Shown: one piece after another, positions 50,185 to 63,891 of the stretch
Layout: every line of letters begins with the position of its first letter
How positions within the stretch are numbered: the first letter of the stretch is position 1
Source: Bhargavaea cecembensis
Lineage (GTDB): Bacteria > Bacillota > Bacilli > Bacillales_A > Planococcaceae
Direction: 5' to 3'
Assembly: GCF_001619585.1 (NCBI RefSeq)
Contig: NZ_LQNT01000011.1
Coordinates: 310,001 to 374,000 of the forward strand
DNA: 64,000 bases
The notes under the pieces: model-generated
What the model was told of the DNA's origin: nothing
The model's database searches: none
Seen by the model: the letters and a program-made list of their open reading frames with translations, nothing else
Translations under genes and position numbers: made by a program

Positions 50185-50353
50185 GAGTCCGGTTTTAAGT
50201 GAATCGGGCTGTTGAGTCCGGAAATGGTACTCTAAGTCCGAAACCGGGAATGTAAGTCCGAATCGAGGCGGCTAAGTCCGGAAATGACAGTTTAAGTCCG
50301 AACTCTAGAATGTAAGTCCGGAATCGCTGTGCTAAGTCCGGAGTCGATATCCC
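50185..50353 (+). repeat. direct-repeat array, 20-bp period, core AAGTCCGRAA
   Basis: Seven copies of [A/G]AGTCCG begin at 50214, 50234, 50254, 50274, 50294, 50314 and 50334, exactly 20 bases apart; most continue as GAA or AA, then ~9 variable bases. Two degenerate copies precede it (GAGTCCG 50185, AAGTGAA 50197). Twenty is not a multiple of three, so this is not a coding repeat. It fills the truA-ecfT gap. Confidence 0.95.
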
Positions 50354-50359
50354 GAGGCC

Positions 50360-51157
50360 TTATCCCCTCAGGAACCACAGGGCGACAATTACCGCAAGCA
50401 GGATCAGCAGCGCCGTGGTATCCCGCCAGTCCCATTTCAGCTGGCGGTAGCGGGTCCGCCCTTCTCCCCCGCGGTAGCCGCGGACTTCCATCGCGACGGC
50501 AAGGTCTTCGGCGCGCTTGAAGGCGCTCACGAAGAGCGGGACAAGCAGCGGGACAACCGCCTGGATGCGTTCCTTCATCGTGCCCGACGAGATGTCGGAG
50601 CCCCGTGCAAGCTGGGCCTTCAGGATCTTGTCGGTCTCGTCCATCAGGGTCGGGATAAAACGGAGCGAGATCGACATCATAAGGGCAAGCTCGTGGACCG
50701 GGAATTTCACTTTCTTCAGCGGGTTCAGCAGGACCTCGAGCCCGTCCGTAATCGAGATCGGCGACGTCGTGAGTGTAAGGAGAGACGTCATCAATACGAG
50801 CACGAGGAAGCGGATCGAGATATAGATCCCCTGCCGCAGCCCTTCTTCATAAATTTTCAGGAAACCGAGCTGGAACAGCAGGTCGCCTTCTTTTGTAAAG
50901 AAGATGTGCAGAAGGAACGTAAACGCGATCAGGAACATGACCGGCTTCAGGCCGCCGATGAGAAACCCGATCCTCACTTTCGATGCGAGGATCGAAAACA
51001 GCGTGAAGGCGAGCAGGAGCGCATAGCTCACGGTATTGTTCGCAAGGAACACGGCCGCAATGAAAATGAAGACGAAGATCAGCTTCGATCGGGGATCGAG
51101 CCGGTGGACGAATGAATCGCCCGGGATGTAGCGGCCGAACACCATTTTCTCCATCAT
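50360..51157 (-). CDS. ecfT: ECF transporter transmembrane subunit EcfT
   Basis: 265 residues, five hydrophobic segments in the N-terminal two thirds, and the two coupling-helix signatures LARGSD (~186) and EVRGYRGG (~231) that contact the ATPases. Shared module for several vitamin-binding S components encoded elsewhere. Overlaps ecfA2 by four bases. Confidence 0.95.
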   Translation of the reverse strand: MMEKMVFGRYIPGDSFVHRLDPRSKLIFVFIFIAAVFLANNTVSYALLLAFTLFSILASKVRIGFLIGGLKPVMFLIAFTFLLHIFFTKEGDLLFQLGFLKIYEEGLRQGIYISIRFLVLVLMTSLLTLTTSPISITDGLEVLLNPLKKVKFPVHELALMMSISLRFIPTLMDETDKILKAQLARGSDISSGTMKERIQAVVPLLVPLFVSAFKRAEDLAVAMEVRGYRGGEGRTRYRQLKWDWRDTTALLILLAVIVALWFLRG

Positions 51158-52026
51158 GATGCGCCGCCCCCTTTCGCGAAGTCCGCCGCGAGATAGGCCG
51201 CGAGCTGCTCTTCCGTTAGTGCCGGAGGGCCCTTTGGCAGGCCTGCGCCTTCCTCATATAGCCGCTGGAAGCTGACGGTGCGCGGAACGCCGAGGCGCCA
51301 CCTGGCGAGGCGCTCCGCATCCGCGAACACTTCTTCAGGCGGCCCCTGCAGGACGTCCGTGCCGTCATGCATGACGATCATATGGTCCGCATAGCGCGCG
51401 GCGTCCTCCATGCTGTGGGTGACGAGGATCGTTGTCATGTCCCGCTGTTCATGGAGTTCATAGAACAGGTCCATGATCTCCTTGCGTCCTGCCGGGTCCA
51501 GCCCTGCGGTCGGTTCGTCCAGGACAAGCACATCCGGCTCCATCGCCAGAACGCCGGCAATCGCGACGCGGCGCATCTGGCCGCCCGACAAATCAAACGG
51601 CGACTTTTCCGCCGTCCCTTCCGGCAACCCGAGACGTTCGATCCATCTGAGCGCCCTGGCCTTCGCCTCTTCTTCCTTCACGCCGAAGTTCAGCGGGCCG
51701 AACATGACGTCCTTCAGCACGGTCTCCTCGAACAGCTGGTGTTCGGGGAACTGGAAGACGATGCCGACTTTGCGGCGGATCGGCTTCAGCTGCTTGCCCT
51801 TCGTCTCCTTGGTGACTTGGGTGTCCCCGATGCGGACGATTCCCGTCGTGGGCTTCAGGAGGCCGTTCAGGTGCTGCAGGAGCGTCGATTTGCCGGAGCC
51901 TGTGTGGCCGATGATGGCCGAGTAGGAGCCGGATGGGATGCGGACGTTCACATCAAAGAGCGCCTTCTTCTGGAACGGCGTGCCCGCCGCGTATGTGTAG
52001 CCTACCTGTTCGAGCGCAATGTCCAT
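51154..52026 (-). CDS. ecfA2: ECF transporter ATPase EcfA2
   Basis: 290-residue ABC ATPase: Walker A GHTGSGKST (~38-46), signature LSGGQMRRVAIA, Walker B VLVLDEPTAGLDP. Starts inside the end of ecfA1 (25-base overlap). Confidence 0.95.
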   Translation of the reverse strand: MDIALEQVGYTYAAGTPFQKKALFDVNVRIPSGSYSAIIGHTGSGKSTLLQHLNGLLKPTTGIVRIGDTQVTKETKGKQLKPIRRKVGIVFQFPEHQLFEETVLKDVMFGPLNFGVKEEEAKARALRWIERLGLPEGTAEKSPFDLSGGQMRRVAIAGVLAMEPDVLVLDEPTAGLDPAGRKEIMDLFYELHEQRDMTTILVTHSMEDAARYADHMIVMHDGTDVLQGPPEEVFADAERLARWRLGVPRTVSFQRLYEEGAGLPKGPPALTEEQLAAYLAADFAKGGGAS

Positions 52027-52847
52027 AGCTGCTCCACCAACTTCCGTTCCGTCATCGTTCCGGGCTCTGTATGGATGCCCTGCTCCCCGAGAAGCGAAGA
52101 TAGCCGCATGGCGAACGGCAGATCAAGCCCGAGCGCCGTCAGCGCCTCTCCCTTCAGGAAGACTTCCTGCGGCGTTCCTTCCGCAAACTTCCGGCCGCCG
52201 TTCATGACCACGACCCGGTCCGCAAGAAGGGCCTCCTCCAGGTCATGGGTGATCGAGATGACAGACAGTCCCGTCCTCTCCCTCAAGTCGAGGATGACCC
52301 GGATCACTTCCTCACGCCCCTGCGGGTCAAGCATCGAGGTCGCCTCGTCCAGGATCAGGAGCCTCGGCCGGAGCGCCAGGGCCCCGGCGATTGCGACACG
52401 CTGCTTCTGGCCGCCCGACAGATGCTGAGGCTCATGGTCAAGGAAGCTGTCCATCTTGACCTGCTTCAGCGCCCCCTGAACACGTAGAGTCATCTCCTCG
52501 AACGGGATGCCGTTGTTCTCAAGGGCGAAGGCGACATCGTCCTGAACGGTGGCGCCGACAAACTGGTTATCCGGGTTCTGGAACACCATGCCCATCTGCG
52601 AGCGCTTTTCCCAGAGGTTGTCCTCCGTGAGCGGGTCGCCGAACAGCCCCACCGTCCCCTCCTGCGGGAACAGGAGGCCGATCATGAGCCGGGCAAGCGT
52701 CGACTTCCCGGAGCCGTTATGCCCGACGACAGCGATCCACTCGCCCGCCTGCATATCGAACGATACGCCGTCGACCGCGTAGCGGCCGTCCGGATCATCC
52801 GGTGTATAGGTAAAACGGACATCCTGAAGGGACAGGATCCGTTCCAT
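52002..52847 (-). CDS. ecfA1: ECF transporter ATPase EcfA1
   Basis: 281-residue ABC ATPase: Walker A GHNGSGKST, Q-loop NPDNQFVGATVQDDVAF, signature LSGGQKQRVAIA, Walker B LLILDEATSMLDP. ATG 52847 is favoured because AGGAGG lies seven bases upstream; ATG 52853 would be too close. First gene after the structured gap to rplQ. Confidence 0.95.
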   Translation of the reverse strand: MERILSLQDVRFTYTPDDPDGRYAVDGVSFDMQAGEWIAVVGHNGSGKSTLARLMIGLLFPQEGTVGLFGDPLTEDNLWEKRSQMGMVFQNPDNQFVGATVQDDVAFALENNGIPFEEMTLRVQGALKQVKMDSFLDHEPQHLSGGQKQRVAIAGALALRPRLLILDEATSMLDPQGREEVIRVILDLRERTGLSVISITHDLEEALLADRVVVMNGGRKFAEGTPQEVFLKGEALTALGLDLPFAMRLSSLLGEQGIHTEPGTMTERKLVEQLWTLRSNR

Positions 52848-53006
52848 AGTCATTCCTCCTCTGCTTCACTCAACTCTGCTGTCTATTGTAACGGAATCTG
52901 CAGGCCGTGTCGTCCGGTCCCGGCGGGTTTTGGCGGCCCTGAAACGGTGCTACAGCAACATCTCACAACCCGCCGCTCGCACCGTCTCCCTGATTCCGTC
53001 CGTATG

Positions 53007-53100
53007 TAAAAAAAAAGCGCGCACCCCATCTGGTGACTGCGCTTTTGTCGTATGGCATGACCGGCGGCTGCTCACACCGCCGGGACCATGATGGGGTGCG
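53007..53100 (-). ncRNA. candidate structured RNA or leader ending in a terminator
   Basis: Minus strand: GCACCCCATC (53099-53090) pairs perfectly with GATGGGGTGC (53032-53023); inside is a second perfect hairpin CCGGCGG / CCGCCGG. A competing hairpin, AAAGCGC ... GCGCTTT, uses the GGGGTGC and is followed by nine T (to ~53007). The layout fits an attenuator or small RNA in the 387-base rplQ-ecfA1 gap. No known riboswitch class recognised. Confidence 0.45.
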
Positions 53101-53181
53101 GAGAGCTAGACGGGACGCAAGCAGTTGCTCCGCCCATCATAACGCTCAGCTTTTTCATTTGCCGTATAAATCATTATAGAA

Positions 53182-53224
53182 AGAAAAGGGTGCCGTCCAT
53201 ACTCGGTAACCGCACACCCTTTTC
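53182..53224 (-). terminator. terminator after rplQ
   Basis: Minus-strand stem AAAAGGGTGTGCGGT / ACGGCACCCTTTTCTTT with a short loop; closes the long ribosomal operon. Confidence 0.85.
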
Positions 53225-53234
53225 CGTACCGCAA

Positions 53235-53615
53235 TTAAACGAGTTCGATGATGACGACCGGTGCGCCGTCACCGCGACGAGGGCCGACCTTCATGATGCG
53301 GGTATAGCCGCCTTGACGCTCAGCGTAGCGAGGTGCCACATCGTCGAACAGTTTCTGCAGTGCATAGACCGTTTGTTCGTTGCCTTCTTCGTCAGTCGTC
53401 GTAACGAGTTCGCGACGGATGAATTCGGCAGCCTGACGGCGTGCATGGAGATCACCGCGTTTTCCGAGAGTGATCATTTTCTCAACGACGGAACGGAGCT
53501 CTTTCGCGCGCGTTTCAGTCGTCTGCAGGCGTTCGTTGATGATGAGATCGGTTGCGAGGTCACGAAGCATCGCCTTACGCTGGGAGCTTGTACGACCTAA
53601 CTTTCTGTAGCCCAT
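53235..53615 (-). CDS. rplQ: 50S ribosomal protein L17
   Basis: 126 residues; [24 protein letters not shown] start. Bacillales-length form with an insertion around residues 70-85. Last gene of the spc-alpha transcript. Confidence 0.98.
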   Translation of the reverse strand: MGYRKLGRTSSQRKAMLRDLATDLIINERLQTTETRAKELRSVVEKMITLGKRGDLHARRQAAEFIRRELVTTTDEEGNEQTVYALQKLFDDVAPRYAERQGGYTRIMKVGPRRGDGAPVVIIELV

Positions 53616-53662
53616 CTAGTTTCCCTCCTTTTGGGTGAATTGGATGGTCCGCTATGGACGAT

Positions 53663-54604
53663 TTATTCTTCCGTACGCAGGCCGAGTCCGAGGTCTGTCA
53701 GTTTCGCCTTGACCTCTTCGAGGGACTTGCGGCCCAGGTTGCGCACTTTCATCATTTCATCTTCGCTCTTGTTCGCGAGCTCAAGCACCGTGTTGATGCC
53801 GGCACGCTTCAGGCAGTTGTAGGAACGGACGCTCAGGTCAAGTTCCTCGATCGTCATCTCGAGGACTTTCTCCTTCTGGTCTTCTTCCTTCTCCACCATG
53901 ATCTCGACGGACTGTGCTTCATCCGTGAGGCCGACGAAGATGTTGAGGTGCTCGGTCAGGATTCTGGAGCCGAGCGAGATTGCCTCTTGCGGCCCGATGC
54001 TGCCATCGGTCCAGACGTCGAGGGTCAATTTATCGTAATCGGACAATTGCCCGACACGTGTGTTTTCCACCTGGAAATTGACGCGTGAGACTGGGGTGTA
54101 AATGGAGTCGATCGGGATCACGCCGATTGGCAGATCTTCACGCTTGTTGCGGTCAGCCGGAACATAACCGCGCCCGCGCTGTGCGTACATGCGCATGCGG
54201 AGGTGGCCGTTCTTGCCGACAGTTGCAATGTGGAGATCCGGGTTGAGGATTTCAACGTCGCTGTCGTGCGTGATGTCCGCGGCCGTTACCTCGTTCTCGC
54301 CCTTCACATCGATCTCGATGACTTTTTCGTCGTCCGAGTAAATTTTCAGGGCCAGCTGCTTCACGTTCACGATAATCGATGCCACATCTTCCACAACGCC
54401 GTCCACCGTCGAAAACTCGTGGAGGACTCCGTCAATCTGGATGGATGTAACAGCGGCGCCCGGCAGTGAAGAAAGAAGAATCCGGCGCAGGGAATTGCCC
54501 AGGGTGGTTCCGTAGCCCCGCTCAAGCGGCTCCACGATGAACTTTCCATAGGTGTTCTCCACAGTCTGTACAGCTTCAATCCTCGGTTTTTCTATTTCGA
54601 TCAT
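53663..54604 (-). CDS. rpoA: RNA polymerase alpha subunit
   Basis: 313 residues: N-terminal dimerisation domain ([28 protein letters not shown]) and C-terminal domain with the DNA-contact helix-hairpin-helix ([40 protein letters not shown]). A 132-base gap to rpsK precedes it. Confidence 0.98.
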   Translation of the reverse strand: MIEIEKPRIEAVQTVENTYGKFIVEPLERGYGTTLGNSLRRILLSSLPGAAVTSIQIDGVLHEFSTVDGVVEDVASIIVNVKQLALKIYSDDEKVIEIDVKGENEVTAADITHDSDVEILNPDLHIATVGKNGHLRMRMYAQRGRGYVPADRNKREDLPIGVIPIDSIYTPVSRVNFQVENTRVGQLSDYDKLTLDVWTDGSIGPQEAISLGSRILTEHLNIFVGLTDEAQSVEIMVEKEEDQKEKVLEMTIEELDLSVRSYNCLKRAGINTVLELANKSEDEMMKVRNLGRKSLEEVKAKLTDLGLGLRTEE

Positions 54605-54736
54605 TCAAATTCACCCTCCCTCAAAACGTCCATGAATGGCAGTTCCTATTGGAAATCGATATACAAGACAACTATTGCACTCTCACAAACCAGTTTATCC
54701 GTAAATCGTGTTTCTCAATCAATGGACGGACAGCCA

Positions 54737-55135
<399 letters not shown>

Positions 55136-55151
55136 TTACCTCCTTTACTGA

Positions 55152-55517
55152 TTATTTCTTCTTGTTTGCGACTGTCTTGCGCGGGCCCTTACGGGTACGT
55201 GCGTTGTTCTTCGTGTGCTGACCGCGTACAGGAAGGCCGCGGCGGTGGCGGATTCCACGGTTGCTGCCGATTTCCATCAGACGCTTGATGTTGAGGTTCG
55301 TTTCACGACGAAGGTCACCTTCAACTTTCAGGCTGTCGATTTGTTCACGGATCTTGTCGAGTTCAGCGTCAGTGAGGTCGCGGACGCGAGTCTCTTCTGA
55401 AACGCCTGCATCGGCGAGAACCTTTTGGGAAGTCGTTTTACCGATTCCGAAGATGTAAGTGAGAGCAATGACGACGCGCTTCTCGCGCGGTACGTCTACA
55501 CCAGCAATACGTGCCAT
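55152..55517 (-). CDS. rpsM: 30S ribosomal protein S13
   Basis: 121 residues from ATG 55517 ([15 protein letters not shown]), preceded by TAAGGAGGTGCACGAATAT; a GTG at 55529 lies within that ribosome site. C-terminal [18 protein letters not shown]. Confidence 0.98.
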   Translation of the reverse strand: MARIAGVDVPREKRVVIALTYIFGIGKTTSQKVLADAGVSEETRVRDLTDAELDKIREQIDSLKVEGDLRRETNLNIKRLMEIGSNRGIRHRRGLPVRGQHTKNNARTRKGPRKTVANKKK

Positions 55518-55540
55518 ATATTCGTGCACCTCCTTAGGGT

Positions 55541-55684
<144 letters not shown>

Positions 55685-55689
55685 TTAGA

Positions 55690-55908
55690 TCATTTGTAAC
55701 GGTATGTGATACGGCCACGGGTCAGATCGTAGGGGGAAAGTTCCACTGTCACACGGTCACCCGGCAGGATCCGGATATAGTGCATCCGCATCTTTCCGGA
55801 AACGTGCGCAAGGATCGTATGGCCGTTTTCGAGTTCTACTTGAAAGTTAGCTCCTGGCAGAGTCTCGACGACCTTGCCTTCCACTTCGATTAAATCATCT
55901 TTCGCCAT
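55690..55908 (-). CDS. infA: translation initiation factor IF-1
   Basis: 72-residue S1-like OB fold: [39 protein letters not shown]. First gene after a 298-base gap to adk. Confidence 0.98.
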   Translation of the reverse strand: MAKDDLIEVEGKVVETLPGANFQVELENGHTILAHVSGKMRMHYIRILPGDRVTVELSPYDLTRGRITYRYK

Positions 55909-56059
55909 CCATCATCATCCCTTCATGTTAGAATCAGGTCTCTCTTCGTCCCGCTGCGCCCTACCTTCAAACATATGAACGGTCTGCATGAGAGATGTCC
56001 GAAAGACTACCAATGGATTCCGCTTCCCTGTCCGAAAAGCGGACAAATCCACGGTCCCC

Positions 56060-56090
56060 ATTATACCTTGTTCCGGACTGCATTGCATGG
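56060..56090 (-). promoter_or_regulatory. possible internal promoter upstream of infA
   Basis: A perfect -10 TATAAT (56065-56060) on the minus strand stands in the 298-base adk-infA gap; the -35 is weak. The rest of 55909-56206 shows no gene; the open frame there has no family features. Confidence 0.4.
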
Positions 56091-56206
56091 CTAAGGTCCC
56101 GCCACGCCTGCATTTCCGCGCCATGCCCGCTGTTCGCAGCGGCCGGCGGACATGGTCTGCCGTCACATGCCATAAAACAGGATCGTCTCGCCTCCCCGGC
56201 ACGGGT

Positions 56207-58201
<1,995 letters not shown>

Positions 58202-58202
<1 letters not shown>

Positions 58203-58642
58203 TAGATCACCTCGACAGAGCCGCCTGCGTTCTCGATGGCCTCTTTAGCGGAAGCAGAGAATTTGTGAGCCTGTACAGTAAGCTTTTTCTCAAGCTGACC
58301 GTTGCCGAGGATCTTGATGCCGGATTTCTCCTTGCTCACGACGCCCGTTTCGAGCAGGAGCGCTGGAGTAACTTCCGTACCTTCTTCGAAGCGGTTAAGC
58401 GTTTCGAGGTTCACGATGGCATATTCCTTGCGGTTAATGTTCGTGAAGCCACGCTTAGGCAGGCTCTGGAAAAGAGGCATCTGGCCACCTTCGAAGCCGA
58501 GGCGTACACCGCCGCCGGAACGCGAGTTTTGACCGTTTGCACCGCGGCCGGACGTCTTGCCGTTGCCCGAACCTGGGCCACGACCAACACGGTTGCGCTC
58601 TTTGCGGGATCCTGTTGCAGGTTTCAGTTCATGCAGTTTCAT
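58202..58642 (-). CDS. rplO: 50S ribosomal protein L15
   Basis: 146 residues; [21 protein letters not shown] and [20 protein letters not shown] identify L15. Confidence 0.98.
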
Positions 58643-58675
58643 TTGACTGGCACCTCCTTATATGTTGATAAAAGA

Positions 58676-58855
58676 TTAATTTTCTTTAACTTCGACGAGA
58701 TGGCCGACTTTGTTCAGCATGCCGCGGATGGCAGCATTGTCTTCGTGTTCGACCGTTTGGTTCGTCTTGCGCAGACCGAGAGCCTCAACCGTTTTGCGTT
58801 GGTCCGGTTTCGACCCGATCACGCTTTTCTTAAGGGTGATTACGAGCTTAGCCAT
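58676..58855 (-). CDS. rpmD: 50S ribosomal protein L30
   Basis: 59 residues, read directly: [20 protein letters not shown] and ending [10 protein letters not shown]. Lies between rplO and rpsE as usual. Confidence 0.97.
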   Translation of the reverse strand: MAKLVITLKKSVIGSKPDQRKTVEALGLRKTNQTVEHEDNAAIRGMLNKVGHLVEVKEN

Positions 58856-58868
58856 TAGTTTTCCCCCC

Positions 58869-59366
58869 TCAACCGAGCAGTTCTTCTACGGATTTGCCAC
58901 GGAGTTTTGCAACTTCCTCGGCACGCTTAAGGTCCTGGAGACCTGCGATCGTAGCACGGATGACGTTGATCGGCGTGTTGGAACCGAGGGATTTCGAAAG
59001 GATGTCCGTGATGCCTGCAAGTTCAAGTACTGCACGGACAGGGCCGCCGGCGATTACACCGGTACCAGGTGCTGCAGGTTTGATGAAGACAGAGCCTGCA
59101 CCGTAACGTCCGGTCACTTCGTGAGGCGTTGTGCCGTTGACCATAGGAACGTTGATGAGGTTCTTTTTCGCATCCTCGACTGCCTTGCGGATCGCATCCG
59201 GAACTTCTTGTGCCTTACCTGTACCAAAACCGACACGGCCATTCTTGTCGCCGACGACGACGAGTGCCGTGAAGCGGAAACGACGTCCGCCCTTTACGAC
59301 TTTCGCTACGCGGTTGATCGTTACTACGCGTTCTTCGAACTCACTTTTCACTTCATTGCGACGCAT
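58869..59366 (-). CDS. rpsE: 30S ribosomal protein S5
   Basis: 165 residues from ATG 59366 (AAAAGGAGGGACCC upstream); the longer frame enters rpl[22 protein letters not shown] and the [17 protein letters not shown] core are S5. Confidence 0.98.
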   Translation of the reverse strand: MRRNEVKSEFEERVVTINRVAKVVKGGRRFRFTALVVVGDKNGRVGFGTGKAQEVPDAIRKAVEDAKKNLINVPMVNGTTPHEVTGRYGAGSVFIKPAAPGTGVIAGGPVRAVLELAGITDILSKSLGSNTPINVIRATIAGLQDLKRAEEVAKLRGKSVEELLG

Positions 59367-59388
59367 GTGTATGGGTCCCTCCTTTTGA

Positions 59389-59748
59389 TTAGAATTCGAG
59401 TCCGTTTTCACGGGCTGCATCTGCCAGAGCCTTCACACGGCCGTGATAGAGGTAACCCCCACGGTCGAAGACGACAGATTTGATGTTCTTTTCAACAGCT
59501 GCCTTAGCGATTGTTTCGCCGATTTTAACTGCTGCTTCAGTGTTCGAAGTGGAACCTTCGAAACCTTTGTCCATTGTGGATGCACTTGCGAGTGTCACAC
59601 CGTTTGCATCATCGATCAGCTGAGCATAGATATGCTTGTTGGACCGGAAGATGTTCAGGCGCGGACGCTCGGCAGTGCCACTGATCTTGGAACGCACACG
59701 TGCATGGCGCTTTTTGCGGACCTGGTTCTTGTCCTGTTTCGTAATCAT
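59389..59748 (-). CDS. rplR: 50S ribosomal protein L18
   Basis: 119 residues from ATG 59748 (AAAGGAG eight bases upstream); a GTG at 59757 overlaps that site. [20 protein letters not shown] is the 5S-binding core. Confidence 0.98.
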   Translation of the reverse strand: MITKQDKNQVRKKRHARVRSKISGTAERPRLNIFRSNKHIYAQLIDDANGVTLASASTMDKGFEGSTSNTEAAVKIGETIAKAAVEKNIKSVVFDRGGYLYHGRVKALADAARENGLEF

Positions 59749-59779
59749 CGTGGTCACTCCTTTCGATGCCTATGCGGCA

Positions 59780-60319
59780 TTATTTACCTGTCTTACCTTC
59801 TTTGCGGCGGACGTGTTCGCCTTCGTAGCGGATCCCTTTGCCTTTGTATGGCTCAGGCGGGCGTACGGCACGGATGTTGGAAGCGAGCGCGCCGACGTGC
59901 TCTTTGTTGTAACCGCGGACGATGACTTTCGTGTTCGAAGGAACTTCGATTTCCACGCCTTCTTCAGGAGTGAACTCGACCGGGTGGGAGTAACCGACGT
60001 TCAGGACAAGTTTGTTGCCCTGTTTTTGCGCACGGTAACCGACACCAACGAGCTCGAGGGACTTTTCGAAGCCTTTCGAGACGCCTTCGACCATGTTGTT
60101 CAGGAGCGAACGGGTCGTTCCGTGGATCGCGCGGTGTTCTTTGTGGTCGGACGGGCGAGTCAGGGTGATGACGTTGCCGTCCTGGTTGATCGTGATGTCA
60201 CTGCTCAGTTTGCGAGTGAGTTCGCCTTTCGGGCCTTTGACCGTGACCGTGTTGTCATCCGCAATGGTGACTGTCACGCTTTCAGGCACTTCGATCAGCT
60301 TATTGCCAATACGGGACAT
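59780..60319 (-). CDS. rplF: 50S ribosomal protein L6
   Basis: 179 residues; two L6 repeats, and the C-terminal [27 protein letters not shown]. Confidence 0.98.
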   Translation of the reverse strand: MSRIGNKLIEVPESVTVTIADDNTVTVKGPKGELTRKLSSDITINQDGNVITLTRPSDHKEHRAIHGTTRSLLNNMVEGVSKGFEKSLELVGVGYRAQKQGNKLVLNVGYSHPVEFTPEEGVEIEVPSNTKVIVRGYNKEHVGALASNIRAVRPPEPYKGKGIRYEGEHVRRKEGKTGK

Positions 60320-60349
60320 GTGTGTGCACCTCCATTCGTTTGTAGCAGA

Positions 60350-60748
60350 TTACCAGACGTATGCGACGACTTCGCCGCCGACTTTCTTCGCACGCGCTTC
60401 TTTGTCAGTCACTACACCGTGAGATGTCGAGACGAGGGCGATGCCAAGGCCGTTCAGGACTCTAGGGATTTCGTTTGTCTTTGCGTATACGCGCAGACCC
60501 GGCTTCGAAATACGCTTCAGGCCCGTGATAACACGTTCGTTGTCCTGACCGTACTTGAGGAAGATCCGGATGATCCCCTGCTTATCATCTTCGATATATT
60601 CAACATCGCGGACAAATCCTTCGCGTTTCAGGATTTCGGCGATCTCTTTTTTCATGTTGGAAGCAGGAACTTCCAGTTTTTCATGGCGTACCATGTTGGC
60701 GTTACGGATACGCGTAAGCATATCTGCGATCGGATCACTCATAGTCAT
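60350..60748 (-). CDS. rpsH: 30S ribosomal protein S8
   Basis: 132 residues; [20 protein letters not shown] and [13 protein letters not shown] near the C-terminus. Confidence 0.98.
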   Translation of the reverse strand: MTMSDPIADMLTRIRNANMVRHEKLEVPASNMKKEIAEILKREGFVRDVEYIEDDKQGIIRIFLKYGQDNERVITGLKRISKPGLRVYAKTNEIPRVLNGLGIALVSTSHGVVTDKEARAKKVGGEVVAYVW

Positions 60749-60778
60749 TGTGTTGTACCTCCTTCCCAGGTATAGGGA

Positions 60779-61523
<745 letters not shown>

Positions 61524-61550
61524 CAGGAGTACCTCCTTCCTCTATGTCGC

Positions 61551-61886
61551 TTATTTCTTGTATGGGTCAGCAATGATCTCGCCGGATTTCTTGGAAACGC
61601 GGACTGTGACCATTTTGCCGTCTTGTTCTATTTCTTTATGGCCGATACGAGTCGGTTCGCCCGATTTCGGATCAAGCAGCATAACGTTGGAAACGTGGAT
61701 TGGGGCTTCTTTGCTCACGATGCCGCCCTGTGGGCTTTCCTGGTTCGGCTTCGTGTGCTTCTTGATGATGTTGACGCCTTCCACGATCACACGGTCTTTC
61801 TTAGGGAATGCAGCAAGGATGACGCCGGTTTTCCCTTTGTCTTTTCCTGTGATCACCTGGACTTTATCACCTTTTTTAACGTGCAT
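61551..61886 (-). CDS. rplX: 50S ribosomal protein L24
   Basis: 111 residues, slightly longer than the usual ~103. KOW start [33 protein letters not shown]. Confidence 0.98.
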   Translation of the reverse strand: MHVKKGDKVQVITGKDKGKTGVILAAFPKKDRVIVEGVNIIKKHTKPNQESPQGGIVSKEAPIHVSNVMLLDPKSGEPTRIGHKEIEQDGKMVTVRVSKKSGEIIADPYKK

Positions 61887-61922
61887 TCTCTTGCACCTCC
61901 TTGGTTGGCACTACCCTATGGA

Positions 61923-62291
61923 TTAAAGTACTTCCGGAGCGAGGGAAATGATTTTCATGAAGTTGTTGTCGCGCAGCTCACGTGCGACAGGTCCGAAGAT
62001 CCGCGTACCGCGTGGGCCTTTGTCGTCACGGATGATGACGCATGCGTTCTCGTCGAACTTGATGTACGTACCGTCATTGCGGCGGACTCCACTCTTCGTG
62101 CGGACGACAACCGCCTTCACGACGTCACCTTTCTTAACAACGCCACCTGGTGTTGCTTTCTTCACGGTGCAGACGACGATGTCGCCGATGTTCGCTGTCT
62201 TACGGCCGGAACCGCCGAGCACTTTGATCGTGAGGACTTCACGCGCGCCGGAGTTGTCAGCGACTTTCATACGACTCTCTTGTTGGATCAT
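61923..62291 (-). CDS. rplN: 50S ribosomal protein L14
   Basis: 122 residues; [19 protein letters not shown] start, [23 protein letters not shown] end. Confidence 0.98.
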   Translation of the reverse strand: MIQQESRMKVADNSGAREVLTIKVLGGSGRKTANIGDIVVCTVKKATPGGVVKKGDVVKAVVVRTKSGVRRNDGTYIKFDENACVIIRDDKGPRGTRIFGPVARELRDNNFMKIISLAPEVL

Positions 62292-62322
62292 CGAGGGTAC
62301 CTCCTCTCAAGTTAAATTCCGA

Positions 62323-62586
62323 TCAGATGATAACCGCTTTTTCAACGACCTCTACAAGGCGGAAACGCTTCGTAGCGGAAAGCGGGCGAGTTTCCATGAT
62401 GCGGACGATGTCGCCTGTTTTTGCAACATTGTTTTCATCATGTGCTTTATATTTTTTCGAGTATTTTACACGTTTGCCGATGACCGGGTGTTTCTTGTAA
62501 GTCTCGACAACAACCGTGACCGTCTTGTCCATTTTGTCGGAAACGACGCGGCCTGTGTAAACTTTGCGTTGGTTACGCTCAGACAT
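62323..62586 (-). CDS. rpsQ: 30S ribosomal protein S17
   Basis: 87 residues; OB-fold with [20 protein letters not shown] and [14 protein letters not shown]. Confidence 0.98.
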   Translation of the reverse strand: MSERNQRKVYTGRVVSDKMDKTVTVVVETYKKHPVIGKRVKYSKKYKAHDENNVAKTGDIVRIMETRPLSATKRFRLVEVVEKAVII

Positions 62587-62604
62587 GCTTGCAGCCTCCT
62601 TTTA

Positions 62605-63229
<625 letters not shown>

Positions 63230-63231
63230 GA

Positions 63232-63888
63232 TCAGTTGCCTCCTTCCTCGGATTTCTTCTTCTCAGGAAGGACTTCACCGCGGTAGATCCATACTTTTAC
63301 GCCGAGTTTGCCGTAAGTTGTATCGGCTTCCGCGTGAGCGTAGTCGATGTCGGCACGGAGTGTATGGAGCGGTACAGTACCTTCGCTGTAGTGTTCGGCA
63401 CGGGCGATGTCGGCGCCGCCGAGGCGTCCCGATACCATTGTGCGGATCCCTTTAGCGCCTGCACGCATTGTGCGCTGGATCGCTTGTTTTTGTGCGCGGC
63501 GGAACGATGCACGCTGTTCAAGCTGGCGGGCGATGTTTTCTGCGACGAGTTTCGCATCAAGATCTGCACGCTTCACTTCAACGATGTTGATGTGCACACG
63601 CTTGCCGGATAGTGCGTTGAGTTCTTTACGGAGCGCTTCAACTTCGGAACCGCCCTTCCCGATCACCATGCCGGGCTTCGCTGTATGGATCGTGATATTT
63701 ACACGGTTCGCGGCACGCTCGATTTCAACCTGCGACAGGGAAGCGTCTTTCAGGCGTCCGTCGATGTACTCGCGAATCTTAAGGTCTTCATGGAGAAGAG
63801 TTGCATAGTCTTTTTCTGCATACCATTTCGACTCCCAGTCACGGATGACTCCGAGTCGCATACCGTTTGGATGTACTTTTTGACCCAC
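63232..63888 (-). CDS. rpsC: 30S ribosomal protein S3
   Basis: 218 residues; KH-domain [15 protein letters not shown] and C-terminal [29 protein letters not shown]. Three bases separate it from rplV. Confidence 0.98.
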   Translation of the reverse strand: MGQKVHPNGMRLGVIRDWESKWYAEKDYATLLHEDLKIREYIDGRLKDASLSQVEIERAANRVNITIHTAKPGMVIGKGGSEVEALRKELNALSGKRVHINIVEVKRADLDAKLVAENIARQLEQRASFRRAQKQAIQRTMRAGAKGIRTMVSGRLGGADIARAEHYSEGTVPLHTLRADIDYAHAEADTTYGKLGVKVWIYRGEVLPEKKKSEEGGN

Positions 63889-63891
63889 GAA

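Noticed and set aside
50185-50353. CRISPR array
   Set aside because: Period is only 20 bp with a 7-10 base core; no spacers of 30 bp or more and no cas genes.
51367-52428. 353-codon plus-strand frame
   Set aside because: Runs opposite the ecfA genes, which have intact ABC motifs.
53023-53099. tRNA
   Set aside because: 77 bases with a closed outer stem, but no T-loop GTTCRA, no anticodon arm and no CCA-type end.
59636-60775. 379-codon plus-strand frame in the ribosomal operon
   Set aside because: Spans several real ribosomal genes on the other strand.
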